Positions 17,007 to 26,592 of a stretch of DNA of 64,000 bases are shown piece after piece. This DNA comes from JAIXWP01 sp041391745 (lineage in GTDB: Bacteria > Bacteroidota > Bacteroidia > Flavobacteriales_D > Sanyastnellaceae): positions 1-64,000 of the forward strand of contig JAWKNK010000012.1 in NCBI GenBank assembly GCA_041391745.1, given 5' to 3'. The translations under genes and the position numbers were made by a program. The first letter of the stretch is position 1, and every line of letters begins with the position of its first letter. The notes beneath the pieces are model-generated. The model was not told where the DNA came from and ran no database searches. It worked only from the letters and a program-made list of their open reading frames with translations.

Positions 17007-18881
17007 ATGAACGAATTTGAATCCCTCGGGATTGGCGCGCCTGTGCTTAAGGCCATCGCGGAATTAGGTTTTGAAAAACCTACATCCATTCAACAAGAAA
17101 CTATTCCAACCCTTTTGCAAGAATCTACAGACCTTGTAGCCTTAGCGCAGACAGGAACTGGAAAAACAGCAGCATTTGGTCTGCCTTTGATCGAATTGAT
17201 CGATGCTTCTGACCGCAACACTCAAGCTTTGATTTTATGTCCTACACGTGAGTTGTGTGTTCAAATTACCAAAGACTTGCAAAACTTCTCTAAGTACACA
17301 CCAGGTATGCACATCGTTGCTATCTACGGAGGTGCATCAATTGAAGGTCAAATCAAAGAAGTAAGAAAAGGTCCACAAATCATTGTTGGTACTCCAGGTC
17401 GTATGGTAGACATGCTCGACCGAGGTGTAATCAACCTCAATGATATTCAATTCTGTGTTCTGGATGAAGCTGATGAAATGCTTCACATGGGATTCAAGGA
17501 TGATTTGGACACTATTCTTAGCGACACTCCTGAGGATAAAAGTACTTGGTTATTCTCAGCTACTATGCCAGATGAGGTTTTGAGAATTTCTAAAAACTAC
17601 ATGTCATCTCCAAAAGAGATTACCGTAGGAGGAAAGAATACAGGTAACCAAAATATTGAGCACGTATATTATGTGGTGCACCAACGTGATAAGTATCTTG
17701 CTTTGAAGCGTATTGCAGACCATAATCCTGACATCTTTGCTATCGTTTTTTGTCGTACAAAAGCAGAAACACAGCAAGTTGCTGATGCGCTTATCAAAGA
17801 CGGTTATAATGCGGATGCATTGCACGGTGACTTGTCACAAGCGCAACGTGACCACGTGATGAAACGTTATAGAAGCAGAAGTTTGAATATGCTTGTAGCT
17901 ACCGACGTAGCGGCAAGAGGGATCGATGTAAATGATGTAACACACGTTATCAATTACAACCTTCCTGATGAAATCGAAAACTATACTCACAGAAGTGGTC
18001 GTACGGCTAGAGCTGGTAAGAAAGGTGTTTCGATTGTGATCATCAACATGAAGGAGCAATTTAAGATTCGTCAAATTGAGAAGATTATCAAAACTCAATT
18101 TACGAAAGGTACCATTCCTTCTCCATTCGAAGTATGTGAAAAGCAATTGTTCAGCCTTGTACATCGCGTTCACAACATTGAAGTAGACAACAAAGCCATT
18201 GAATCATACCTTCCAAAAGTTTTTGAAGAGTTTTCTGATTTAACAAAAGAAGAAATCATCACAAAGTTTGTGTCTGTTGAGTTCAATAGATTCTTGGAAT
18301 ACTATAAGAATGCTCCAGATTTGAATGTGGATGAGAAGAGAGGCGATCGTCGCAACTCTGAAAGTGGTGTAGTAAAATTGTACATCAACTTAGGACAAAT
18401 GGACGAGTTGAACTTTGGCTCAATGAAGCAATTCATTGCTGAAACTGCTGGTGTATCTGAACACGAAGTGACTTGGGCTGATTTGAAAAACACATTCTCT
18501 TTGGTAGAAGTACGTACAAGTTCATTGGAAAAAATTCTTGATACATTCAATGCAGGAATTACTTACCGTGGACGCACTGTGCGCGTGGAATCAAGAGGTA
18601 ACAGAGATGCTGGAATTCCAAGAACACGTCTAAGAGGCGATCGCAAGAAGAGTTATGGTGGCGGTGTAAGCTATGGCGACCGTCCAGAAAGAAACGACAG
18701 AGGTGATAGAAACGACCGTGGTGGAAGAAACGAAAGAAGCGACAGAGGAGATAGAGGTGGAAACGGTGGAGGAAGAAGTGAGCGTACTTTCACAAAGCGC
18801 AGAGAAGGATCATACGGTTCGGCTGGTTTTTCAGGAAAGTCGTTTCAAGCTTCAGAAGGCGGAAAGAAAAAGCGCAGATAA
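17007..18881 (+). CDS. DEAD-box ATP-dependent RNA helicase (DeaD/CsdA-like)
   Basis: 624 residues with all helicase motifs: Q motif (FEKPTSIQ, 23-30), Walker A AQTGTGKT (47-54), PTRELC, TPGR (128-131), DEAD (152-155), SAT (183-185) and HRSGRTARAG (327-336). A DbpA-type RNA-binding domain follows (about 455-535, VKLYINLGQMDELNF), then a low-complexity tail rich in Arg, Gly, Asp and Asn (about 550-624). It unwinds RNA in ribosome assembly or mRNA turnover. It has a long leader, its own promoter and a strong terminator, so it is monocistronic. DeaD is the nearest family name, but the exact ortholog is uncertain. Confidence 0.96.
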   Translation: MNEFESLGIGAPVLKAIAELGFEKPTSIQQETIPTLLQESTDLVALAQTGTGKTAAFGLPLIELIDASDRNTQALILCPTRELCVQITKDLQNFSKYTPGMHIVAIYGGASIEGQIKEVRKGPQIIVGTPGRMVDMLDRGVINLNDIQFCVLDEADEMLHMGFKDDLDTILSDTPEDKSTWLFSATMPDEVLRISKNYMSSPKEITVGGKNTGNQNIEHVYYVVHQRDKYLALKRIADHNPDIFAIVFCRTKAETQQVADALIKDGYNADALHGDLSQAQRDHVMKRYRSRSLNMLVATDVAARGIDVNDVTHVINYNLPDEIENYTHRSGRTARAGKKGVSIVIINMKEQFKIRQIEKIIKTQFTKGTIPSPFEVCEKQLFSLVHRVHNIEVDNKAIESYLPKVFEEFSDLTKEEIITKFVSVEFNRFLEYYKNAPDLNVDEKRGDRRNSESGVVKLYINLGQMDELNFGSMKQFIAETAGVSEHEVTWADLKNTFSLVEVRTSSLEKILDTFNAGITYRGRTVRVESRGNRDAGIPRTRLRGDRKKSYGGGVSYGDRPERNDRGDRNDRGGRNERSDRGDRGGNGGGRSERTFTKRREGSYGSAGFSGKSFQASEGGKKKRR

Positions 18882-18906
18882 TCATCTGAAAGAATAAAAT
18901 TAAAAA

Positions 18907-18938
18907 AGCCCGAGCGCATGCGCTCGGGCTTTTTTTTT
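18907..18938 (+). terminator. Rho-independent terminator after the helicase gene
   Basis: A perfect 24-base palindrome (18907-18930, AGCCCGAGCGCA and its complement) is followed by eight T residues and preceded by six A residues. It is a very strong intrinsic terminator for the helicase transcript. Confidence 0.93.
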
Positions 18939-18966
18939 CGATATTTGAATAACTAAAACTTTAACA

Positions 18967-19695
18967 ATGTTAAACGAAGAAATTATCGACCAACACGGAC
19001 GTGAAAATCAAATGTCCATTTTTGACAATTCCTCTAGATCTAAATACGCACTTATCGCCTTTGGAATTTACGCGGCCATTACCTCGATCTACCTCTTATC
19101 TTCATATATGCAGCTCAATATCCTTGAAGACTTTCAAAATGGAGTCTATGTCAGCAACGATGAAGCTGAGCTAAATGACCAAAGACATGCCATCATTACT
19201 TACTTAAATATTATAGGTCAAATTATGACTGCAATTTTCTTTTTAATGTGGTTTAAGAAAGGATATGAAAATATAAATACTGTAGGAATTGATTCTACTA
19301 ATTACTCGGTATGGTCATCAGTTTGGTCTTGGATAGTGCCTATATTATCTCTTTTCAGACCTGTCCAAATTATGACAGAGATTTCAGAAAAGACACAAAG
19401 TACAATTCAACACTTTGATCCTGAATACAAATTAAAATCCTATAAATCGCTAATTGGTATTTGGTGGGCCACATTCATAATTACACATATCATGGATCGT
19501 GTTTTCGATAGTACTTCTAATAATATGAATGATACCATTAACGGCTACATCACCATGACCGAAAATGAAATAATCTCTGCGGCAGTAACAATTCCCGAAA
19601 TTGCAATAGTGATGTTACTGATATATAGGATTTCGAAAACTGAAAACCTAGCAAAAGAAAAGGTGCTTGAAAACGGTGGATATTTAGTTTCATAG
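18967..19695 (+). CDS. DUF4328 domain-containing membrane protein
   Basis: 242 residues with four or five hydrophobic helices. The region FFLMWFKKGYENINTVG followed by VWSWIVPILSLFRPVQIMTEI is the characteristic DUF4328 pattern. The function of the family is unknown; it is an inner-membrane protein. Its ATG lies shortly after the helicase terminator, and it is followed by vanW-like after two bases, so it starts a rightward run of small genes. Confidence 0.82.
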   Translation: MLNEEIIDQHGRENQMSIFDNSSRSKYALIAFGIYAAITSIYLLSSYMQLNILEDFQNGVYVSNDEAELNDQRHAIITYLNIIGQIMTAIFFLMWFKKGYENINTVGIDSTNYSVWSSVWSWIVPILSLFRPVQIMTEISEKTQSTIQHFDPEYKLKSYKSLIGIWWATFIITHIMDRVFDSTSNNMNDTINGYITMTENEIISAAVTIPEIAIVMLLIYRISKTENLAKEKVLENGGYLVS

Positions 19696-19697
19696 CT

Positions 19698-20516
19698 ATG
19701 TCTGTACATCATCTTAAAATTGAAAAGCCAATTCATCGCTCAGCACTGCGCAAATGGGCAGGCAAAGAGTACTACATTCTCAAAAGGCAATTTGAATGGC
19801 TGCTAAGCGGTAAAAAATGGGTGACTCAGCCATCATACAAACGTGAATGGATACCAGTGTTCGAACACAAATCCTTTATTATGCGTCCCCTAAAGGATGT
19901 AGATATGTATTTGCAAGAAAATAAAAAAACGAACCTCGCTCTTGCTATTCTTCATTTGAACGGTATCATTATTCAACCGGGAGAAACGCTTTCTATTTGG
20001 AAAAATGTTGGAAGACCGACAAAATCTAAAGGATATTTAGATGGGCTCGTTTTATCTCAAGGTCAAATAACGAAGGGCATCGGCGGTGGACTTTGTCAAT
20101 TGGGAAACTTGATGTTTTGGATTTTTGCACATAGTCCATTGACAATTACAGAAAGGTACCGACACAGTTTCGATGTCTTTCCAGATGTCAACCGAAAAGT
20201 TCCATTTGGCGCAGGTGCTACCCTTTCTTACAACCACATCGATTTTCAAGTCACCAATACCACAGACCAAGCCTTTCAAATCAATCTTTGGCTGGATGAA
20301 AAGTATCTTCATGGACAACTAACGAGTGAATTGCCCGTGATGAAATCGTACAGAATTGAAGAGCGAAACCATATGATGAGTCAACAAGCATGGGGTGGCT
20401 ATTCCAGACACAATCAAATTTATAAAATAGAAACAGATTCATTTGGTGAAACCTCTGAATCTTTGCTGGTTGAAAATCATGCCCTCATGATGTACAACCC
20501 ATTTCTTAGTGAATAG
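19698..20516 (+). CDS. VanW family protein
   Basis: 272 residues matching the VanW family, including PGETLSIWKNVGRPTKSKGYLDGLVLS and the signature GIGGGLCQLGNLMFW, then RYRHSFDVFPD. VanW is an accessory protein of some vancomycin-resistance clusters, but the family is widespread and biochemically undefined; resistance should not be inferred. It follows DUF4328 by two bases and precedes a GNAT gene, so it is probably in the same transcript. Confidence 0.9.
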   Translation: MSVHHLKIEKPIHRSALRKWAGKEYYILKRQFEWLLSGKKWVTQPSYKREWIPVFEHKSFIMRPLKDVDMYLQENKKTNLALAILHLNGIIIQPGETLSIWKNVGRPTKSKGYLDGLVLSQGQITKGIGGGLCQLGNLMFWIFAHSPLTITERYRHSFDVFPDVNRKVPFGAGATLSYNHIDFQVTNTTDQAFQINLWLDEKYLHGQLTSELPVMKSYRIEERNHMMSQQAWGGYSRHNQIYKIETDSFGETSESLLVENHALMMYNPFLSE

Positions 20517-20561
20517 GAAATATTTGTGCTTAACTTTATTGAAAAATTAAGTACAATTCCC

Positions 20562-21104
20562 ATGGACTCCATTACACTTAGCACCTCAAGACTAGAGCTG
20601 ATCGGAATGTCGGCTGGATTTATCAATCAAGAATTTGAGAATTATAGCAAAGAACAGCTCATTGAAAAATACATGTGGAATGAAGATGAATACAATCGTT
20701 TTCATCACATAGTGATAGAAGGCTCGCACATGTATCGCATGAGCATGTATGCATTTCATTTATACACAAAAGAAAACAAAAGACATATCGGAGAATGTGG
20801 CTTGCATACTTGGAATACAAAGCATCATCGCTCCGAGATTTATTACATGCTCAAATCAGATGAGGATAAACAAAAGGGATACATGAGTGAAGCATTAAAT
20901 GCCATTCTTCCATTCACTTTTGAAACATTGAATATGCATCGTATTCAAGCCTTGATAGAGCCCAAAAACATTGCATCCATTACGCTTGCTGAAAAATTCA
21001 ACTTCCAAAAAGAAGGAATGCTTCGACAAGATTATCTTGTGGATGAGGTCTATGAAGACTCTGTTTGTTACAGTTTATTAAAACACGAATTAAAAACATA
21101 TTAA
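20562..21104 (+). CDS. GNAT family N-acetyltransferase (RimJ/RimL-like)
   Basis: 180 residues with a RimJ-type start (MDSITLSTSRLELIGM) and the acetyl-CoA-binding pattern KGYMSEALNAILPFTFE, followed by LNMHRIQALIEPKNIASITLAEKFNFQKEGMLRQ, typical of ribosomal or small-molecule acetyltransferases. A GTG start at 20526 would add 12 residues, but the ATG at 20562 matches the family N-terminus. The next gene begins four bases after the stop. Confidence 0.9.
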   Translation: MDSITLSTSRLELIGMSAGFINQEFENYSKEQLIEKYMWNEDEYNRFHHIVIEGSHMYRMSMYAFHLYTKENKRHIGECGLHTWNTKHHRSEIYYMLKSDEDKQKGYMSEALNAILPFTFETLNMHRIQALIEPKNIASITLAEKFNFQKEGMLRQDYLVDEVYEDSVCYSLLKHELKTY

Positions 21105-21108
21105 TCAC

Positions 21109-21639
21109 ATGAAAATAGTTGCTTACGGTGCATCCTATAGCAAGGAGTCTATCAACAGAAAATTCGCAACTTTTGCAGCCTCGATGTTTGAAAATGGAGA
21201 TGTGGAAGTATTGGATTTAAATGACTACCCTCTCCCCCTTTTCACCGTTGATTTAGAAAAAGAAATCGGTCATCCAAAAGAAGCTATAGCATTTACCGAA
21301 AAATTAGCGGAAGCGGATTTATTGGTCATCTCAATGTCCGAGCACAACGGTAATCACACTGCGGCTTACAAGAATTTATTCGATTGGGTTTCGCGTTATT
21401 CCCCAAAAGCATTTTTAAATAAAAAAATATTTTTGATTTCTACTTCACCAGGAGGTAGAGGGGGAAAATCATCTTTAGAAATAGCGAAAGAACGATTGCC
21501 TCGACATGGCGGTGAAGTCATAGCTACATTTTCATTACCCAACTTTGAATCCAATTTTTCTGTAGAAAAAGGGATTATCGATGAGGATTTGAAAACTCAA
21601 TTCATGGAAGCGGTTTCGTTAGTTAAAGCTCAGATTTAA
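21109..21639 (+). CDS. NAD(P)H-dependent FMN reductase family protein
   Basis: A 176-residue flavodoxin-fold protein: KIVAYGASYSKESINRKFA at the N-terminus (phosphate-binding loop), SMSEHNGNHTAAYKNLFDWVSR in the middle (FMN-contact region), and STSPGGRGG. It is likely a flavin reductase or quinone/azo-type reductase of the cytoplasm. It is translated in series with the GNAT and VOC genes (4- and 2-base gaps). Confidence 0.88.
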   Translation: MKIVAYGASYSKESINRKFATFAASMFENGDVEVLDLNDYPLPLFTVDLEKEIGHPKEAIAFTEKLAEADLLVISMSEHNGNHTAAYKNLFDWVSRYSPKAFLNKKIFLISTSPGGRGGKSSLEIAKERLPRHGGEVIATFSLPNFESNFSVEKGIIDEDLKTQFMEAVSLVKAQI

Positions 21640-21641
21640 AA

Positions 21642-22031
21642 ATGCTCGAATTAAAAGGGATTCATCATATCGCCATCATTTGCAGCAATTACGAAGTATC
21701 GAAAGATTTTTACACCCGAATTTTAGGATTAAAAATTATTCGAGAAAATTACCGTCACGATAGACAATCGTTTAAACTTGATTTGGAATTGGAAGGAAAA
21801 TACATCATCGAATTGTTTTCTTTTCCAGACTATGTGAATCGACCAAGTAAACCTGAGGCGTTGGGGCTTCGACATCTCGCGTTTGAAGTGGAGCATATCG
21901 AACAATCCATCCAATGGTTGGTTCAGAATAATATTGAGGTTGAGCCCATACGCGAAGATGAATTTACAGGAAAAAAATTCACTTTTTTTACTGATCCGGA
22001 TCAGCTTCCTATTGAGCTTTACAGCTCTTGA
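21642..22031 (+). CDS. VOC (glyoxalase/bleomycin resistance) family protein, YaeR/GloA2-like
   Basis: 129 residues with a single vicinal-oxygen-chelate domain: KGIHHIAIICSNYEVSKDFYTRILGLKII, GLRHLAFEVEHIEQSIQWL and the closing FTDPDQLPIELYSS. The likely metal ligands are a His near residue 9, a His in LRHLAF and the Glu in PIELY. The closest description is the SMU1112c/YaeR group of uncharacterised glyoxalase-like proteins. It belongs to the rightward run of small enzymes. Confidence 0.88.
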   Translation: MLELKGIHHIAIICSNYEVSKDFYTRILGLKIIRENYRHDRQSFKLDLELEGKYIIELFSFPDYVNRPSKPEALGLRHLAFEVEHIEQSIQWLVQNNIEVEPIREDEFTGKKFTFFTDPDQLPIELYSS

Positions 22032-22062
22032 AATGTTTTAAATTTGATATAAAATTTATCGC

Positions 22063-22773
22063 ATGAAAGAAGATCACTCGCTTGAAGATTACCTCGACCC
22101 ACATTATATTCATAAAAGTAATTGGCTAAGAGCAGCAGTGCTAGGTGCGAATGATGGCATTCTATCCACTGCAAGTATTGCCATTGGCGTGGCGGCTGCG
22201 AGCAGTGATCGCGATGCCATAGTTCTTGCAACCTTGGCAGGAGTAGTTGCTGGCGCCCTATCTATGGCCGCAGGAGAATATGTTTCGGTAAGTTCCCAAA
22301 CCGATGTAGAACAAGCGGACATTGAAAGGGAGAAAATCGAGTTGAAGGAAATGCCTGAAATTGAATTGCAACGTTTGGCGGCCATCTATGAGGGTCGCGG
22401 CCTGAGTAAAGAAACATCTTTGCTTGTTGCAAAAGAACTCACTGATCATGACGCATTGGCCGCTCACGTTCGCGACGAACTTGGCATCACTGAAATGAAT
22501 CAAGCGAACCCCATTCAAGCCGCATTCGCCTCTATGGCCGCTTTTTCTGTGGGTGGAGCACTTCCACTCCTCGTGACCCTTTTTATTCCATTGCACTTGA
22601 TGGAATACAGCCTGTACGGCTTCGCAATTCTATTCTTGGCCTTGCTTGGCGCAATGGCTGCCAAGACAGGTGGTAGTCCTATTGGAAAAGCCATTATTCG
22701 AATCACGCTTTGGGGAACCATCGCAATGGGCCTTTCGGCCTTAATTGGATACCTATTCGGAGTTAATGTGTAA
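22063..22773 (+). CDS. VIT/CCC1 family iron or manganese transporter
   Basis: A 236-residue membrane protein. The first membrane segment ANDGILSTASIAIGVAAAS is the hallmark of VIT1/CCC1 transporters (GANDGI...S). There is a cytoplasmic loop with the Glu-rich metal-binding stretch (DVEQADIEREKIELKEMPEIELQ), then three more membrane helices, for five in total. By family it moves Fe2+ or Mn2+ out of the cytoplasm. It sits just upstream of a broken TonB receptor. Confidence 0.93.
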   Translation: MKEDHSLEDYLDPHYIHKSNWLRAAVLGANDGILSTASIAIGVAAASSDRDAIVLATLAGVVAGALSMAAGEYVSVSSQTDVEQADIEREKIELKEMPEIELQRLAAIYEGRGLSKETSLLVAKELTDHDALAAHVRDELGITEMNQANPIQAAFASMAAFSVGGALPLLVTLFIPLHLMEYSLYGFAILFLALLGAMAAKTGGSPIGKAIIRITLWGTIAMGLSALIGYLFGVNV

Positions 22774-22809
22774 CTTCGAACCCAGATTTTTCCGCCTGAC
22801 ACTTTGAAG

Positions 22810-25220
22810 ATGAAAAAGTACATTCTATTTGTAATATCATTTCTGTTTGCTCAATTCTCCATTGCTCAAACGATTACTGTTAAAGATCACCACACCCAGC
22901 TCCCCATAGAAGGTGTGTTTCTTATTAGTAATCTCAACTCTGCATCTATCATCACCAATGCTCGAGGCGAGGCGAATATTGAGCTACTAAAAAATCAAGA
23001 GTACATCGAAGTATTGGCTTTGGGCTACAAGACCATCGTAACATCTTATCAAAATATTGAAAACAATGGTTACACGCTGGAGCTCGAATCATCCAATATG
23101 AGTTTGGATGAAGTAGTTATTTCCGCCACGCGATCTAATCAAGTAAATTCTAATATTCCTTCCAAAATTATCAGTATTAAGCAAGCTGATATTGCATTGC
23201 TCAACCCACAAACAGCTGCTGATCTCCTCGGTGGTTCTGGTAAAGTATTTATTCAGAAGAGTCAACAAGGAGGAGGAAGTCCAATGATAAGAGGCTTTGC
23301 AACGAATCGTTTAATCTACACCGTTGATGGTATTCGTATGAATACGGCAATTTTTCGTGCGGGCAATATTCAAAATGTGATCAGCCTTGACCCTTTTGCA
23401 ACTGAAAAAGCAGAAGTATTGTTTGGTCCTGGATCGGTAATTTATGGTAGCGATGCAATTGGAGGTGTAATGAGTTTTCAAACGCTTACACCAGAACTTT
23501 CTGCTACTGAGAAAACGTTGGTAACAGGTAAGGCAGTGATGCGCTATTCCTCTGCGAATCAGGAAAACACTGGTCACTTCGATGTAAATGTAGGATGGAA
23601 AAAATGGGCTTTTGTTACCAGTTTCAGCGCTTGGGACTTCGACAATTTGCGCCAAGGTAGCCATGGTCCTGATGAATACATCAAACCCATTTATGTTCAA
23701 CGACAAGACAGCATAGACCGCATCATCACTCAAGATGATCCTCTGCTTCAAATACCATCTGCATATTCTCAAGTGAATATGATGCAGAAAGCGTTTTAAA
23801 CCTAATGAAAAATGGGATATCCAATATGGATTTCACTATTCAGGAAACATCATCATACGGAAGATATGATAGGCACAATCACTAAAATGGAACATTTGCG
23901 CTATTGCCGAATGGAATTACGGCCCTCAGACATGGATGATGAACACGCTATCGGCGAGTCATTTTGGTAATAATAAAATTTACGATCAATTGGTCTATAC
24001 GTGTCGCTAATCAAAAATTTGAAAAGTAGAAATAGATAGAACGTTGAATCGAGACGAGCGCAACACACAAATCGCGAAAATGTAAATGCCTATTCTATTA
24101 ATTTGGATTTCGTAAAAAGTTTAAAATCCAAACATACTTTATACTACGGTGCGGAGTATGTCACCAATGATGTGACATCAAAGGGTGAACTCACAGATAT
24201 TGCTACAAATGAAACCATCATTGGTCCTTCGCTATCCTCTCAATCTACTTGGACTTCTGCCGCCGTGTACATCAACGAAGAGTATCGTTTGAACAATCGC
24301 CTCACATTACAAGGTGGTGCGCGTTTTAATCAGTATACCTTGAGCGCAGATTTCGCAAACAACTTAGCTTCTACCCTTTTTCCCTTCCAAGACTGCTAAT
24401 ATTGACAACAGCGCCATCACAGACGTGTTGGTGCAGTATATCGACAAACAATACTTGGGCAATCAGAGCGAATGTTGGAACGGCTTTCCGCTCTCCAAAC
24501 GTAGATGATATTGGAAAAATATTCGACTCCGAACCTGGAGCGCTAACAGTTCCCAATCCCGATTTAAAAGCAGAATATGCTACCAATTTTGATTTAGGAA
24601 TTGCCAAGGTTTTTTCAGAAAAAGTAAAAATAGACCTTGCTGGCTATTACACCATTTGGAAAATGCACTGGTACGACGCGACTACACTTTAAACGGTGCC
24701 GACAGCATCATGTATGATGGTGAAATGAGCAAGATACAAGCCATTCAAAACGCTGCGGTTGCAACTGTTTACGGATTACAAGCAGGATTGAATGTAAAAT
24801 TGCCCCAAGGTTTCTACACGAGTATTGACCTCAATTATCAAATTGGAGAAGAAGAATTGGATGATGGAAGTGTGAGTTCATCTCGTCATGCGCATTTTTT
24901 TGGAACCACTCGTTTTGGATATCAGGCTAACAAGCTCAACACTTATTCAATTTTACGGAATGTATCAAGCAGAAAAGCCCTATGCTGATTTGCCAGAAGA
25001 GGAGAAAGAGAAAACAGAGATTTACGCGAAGGATAAAGACGGCAACAACTATTCACCATCGTGGTATACATTGAATTTAAAAACGATGTATAAAGTTTCT
25101 GACGACATTACTGTAAGCGGTGGAATAGAAAACATTACTGATCAGCGCTACAGACCCTATAGTTCGGGCATCTCAGGAGCGGGAAGAAACGTTGTGCTTT
25201 CGTTGCAAGTGAAGTTTTAA
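22810..25220 (+). pseudogene. TonB-dependent receptor with carboxypeptidase-like repeat, multiply frameshifted
   Basis: The first 330 codons are intact: signal peptide (ending FSIAQ), an N-terminal carboxypeptidase-D-like domain (TVKDHHTQLPIEGVFLI), a plug domain with MIRGFATNRLIYTVDGIRMNT and VLFGPGSVIYGSDAIGGVMSF. From about 23790 to 24990 the frame changes at least eight times, although each frame in turn reads as good barrel sequence (TLYYGAEYVTNDVTSKGEL, TNTWAIRANVGTAFRSPNVDD, GLQAGLNVKLPQGFYTS). It ends normally at SGGIENITDQRYRPYSSGISGAGRN...VKF. The plug resembles heme or siderophore receptors (HmuR/FhuE-type). Either decay or a low-quality patch. Confidence 0.85.
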
Positions 25221-25227
25221 GCAACTC

Positions 25228-25500
25228 GCTTCGCGATTCATGATTCATGATTCGTGCTTCGCAATTCATGATTCTCGATTGTCAATTCTCGATAATCAAC
25301 TCTTGAAATAATCGATTCGAGCTACGCAATTCATGATTCGCGATTCATAATTCATAATTTTCGATACAAGATTCTCGATACAAGATTCTAGATACACGAT
25401 TCTCGATACACGATTCTCGATTGTCAATTCTCGATAACTAACTCTTGAAATAATCGATTAGAGCTTCGCAATTCGGAATTCATGATTCATAATTCGATAT
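25228..25500. repeat. Degenerate short-repeat region with a ~142-bp duplicated unit
   Basis: A dense mixture of ATTCATGATTC, GATTCTCGAT and CGATACAAGATTC variants, each about 10-12 bases. A longer block beginning GATTCTCGATTGTCAATTC occurs at 25270 and again, about 60 bases long with few changes, at 25412. No coding sense in any frame. 25500-25750 holds no gene that I can support, only more scattered GAATTC/CGAATTCG palindromes. Confidence 0.8.
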
Positions 25501-25750
25501 ACTCGAGGTAATTCTTTGTTGAGGGCATAGGGTATGGGTTGTGAGCAAATGGTTTTACTATGAGGTAGGTGATTATATAATAAAGCACTTCTTTCTTTTT
25601 CGAATTCCGAATAGCGAAGCGAATTCGAATCGGAGGTGAGATTCGTGAATCGAAAGTCGTCATTCGACTTTTTCAAGTCTAGGTAATGAAACGTTCAATA
25701 ATACAAAACCCAGCGATGCTGAGGGTGTTGGTATTCAATAATGATGAGGT

Positions 25751-26140
25751 CTACATGTAGCGCGACAAGAACTTGTTGAACTCGTGCCTTAAATCTAAAA
25801 TGACGCGTTCGAGGGTTTGGAAACGATCTCTCATTGCATCATGCTCTGCAAGGGTGTGATTAGAAAGATGCTGAGCCAACTTTTCTGCATCATCGCTCAT
25901 GTGTTTTTCATGCTCACGAACATCGTGAGACAATTCGTCTAAATTATTTACCTGTATTAAAAATTGGTTTTGGAAATGCTCTATTTCTGATTTCACGTCT
26001 TCACGTGTGTACTTCTGAGATACTTCTGCCAATCGATTGGTAAGAATAGAAATTTCTTCTTTGTAAAAATCTGCTGATCTCAACCAATCTGCATACTCTG
26101 ATGAAATGTGAGAGATGTGATAAAGAACTTTGTTTGCCAT
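25751..26140 (-). CDS. Hypothetical helical protein
   Basis: 129 residues, predominantly helical by composition, with many Glu, Lys, His and Gln residues and heptad-like spacing (EEISILTNRLAEVSQKYTREDVKSEIEHFQNQFL, REHEKHMSDDAEKLAQHLSNHTLAEHDAMRDRFQTLERVILDLRHEFNKFL written here in two parts). No signal peptide, transmembrane segment or known motif. Several EHxxH-like pairs are seen but do not form a convincing metal site. It is separated from yajC by a terminator and stands alone. Confidence 0.65.
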   Translation of the reverse strand: MANKVLYHISHISSEYADWLRSADFYKEEISILTNRLAEVSQKYTREDVKSEIEHFQNQFLIQVNNLDELSHDVREHEKHMSDDAEKLAQHLSNHTLAEHDAMRDRFQTLERVILDLRHEFNKFLSRYM

Positions 26141-26191
26141 AGCTGTTTGATTTTGATATTCAAATTTCCCTCTTTTATGGCTTATAAAAAA

Positions 26192-26225
26192 TGACGACGG
26201 TCACCCCTTGAGGTGACCGTCGTCA
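26192..26225 (-). terminator. Rho-independent terminator downstream of yajC
   Basis: A 14-base perfect stem (TGACGACGGTCACC and complement) with a 6-base loop, followed on the reverse strand by a run of six T residues. It lies 19 bases past the yajC stop and ends the leftward transcript. Confidence 0.9.
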
Positions 26226-26243
26226 AGTTTATGAAGTATCTGA

Positions 26244-26543
26244 TTATTTCGTACCCTCAGTCACCGTGCGATCTGCGCTCAATGCTGCCTTTTCAACACG
26301 CATTCTGCCTTGATCCAATGACATCACAATATCTGTATCTCCCACTTCCACTACCTTTCCATGAATTCCTCCAGTAGTTACTACTTTGTCACCTACTTGA
26401 ATTCCTTGTTGAAACTTTTTAGCTTCTTTCATTTTCTTCATTTGAGGACGAATCATGAACAAATACATGATTACGAACATACCTCCCATCAACAATAACG
26501 GACCAAATCCACCTTGCTGAGCTTGTAAAACAACTAGATTCAT
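26244..26543 (-). CDS. yajC: Preprotein translocase subunit YajC
   Basis: 99 residues with one N-terminal transmembrane helix (GPLLLMGGMFVIMYLFMIRPQ) followed by KKMKEAKKFQQGIQVGDKVVTTGGIHGKVVEV, the signature of YajC. It associates with SecDF in the inner membrane to support secretion. Length and topology are normal. A TATGTTTG box lies 20 bases upstream. The DUF1573 gene upstream is a conserved Bacteroidota neighbour; nusB, often present too, is absent here. Confidence 0.97.
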   Translation of the reverse strand: MNLVVLQAQQGGFGPLLLMGGMFVIMYLFMIRPQMKKMKEAKKFQQGIQVGDKVVTTGGIHGKVVEVGDTDIVMSLDQGRMRVEKAALSADRTVTEGTK

Positions 26544-26562
26544 CTTTTTGATTATTTATTTG

Positions 26563-26570
26563 CAAACATA
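26563..26570 (-). promoter_or_regulatory. Bacteroidota -7 box (TATGTTTG) for yajC
   Basis: Reverse-strand TATGTTTG fits TAnnTTTG, 19 bases before the yajC ATG at 26543. It is in the gap after the DUF1573 gene, so yajC may be transcribed both alone and from upstream. Confidence 0.5.
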
Positions 26571-26592
26571 CTATAATATCAGGCAAAACGTT

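Noticed and set aside
19698..20516. Glycopeptide-resistance locus suggested by VanW
   Set aside because: No vanA/B/H/X/S/R-type gene is nearby and the VanW family is common in non-resistant bacteria.
25228..25500. CRISPR array
   Set aside because: Repeat units are 10-12 bases, drifting and without uniform unique spacers; no cas gene is nearby.
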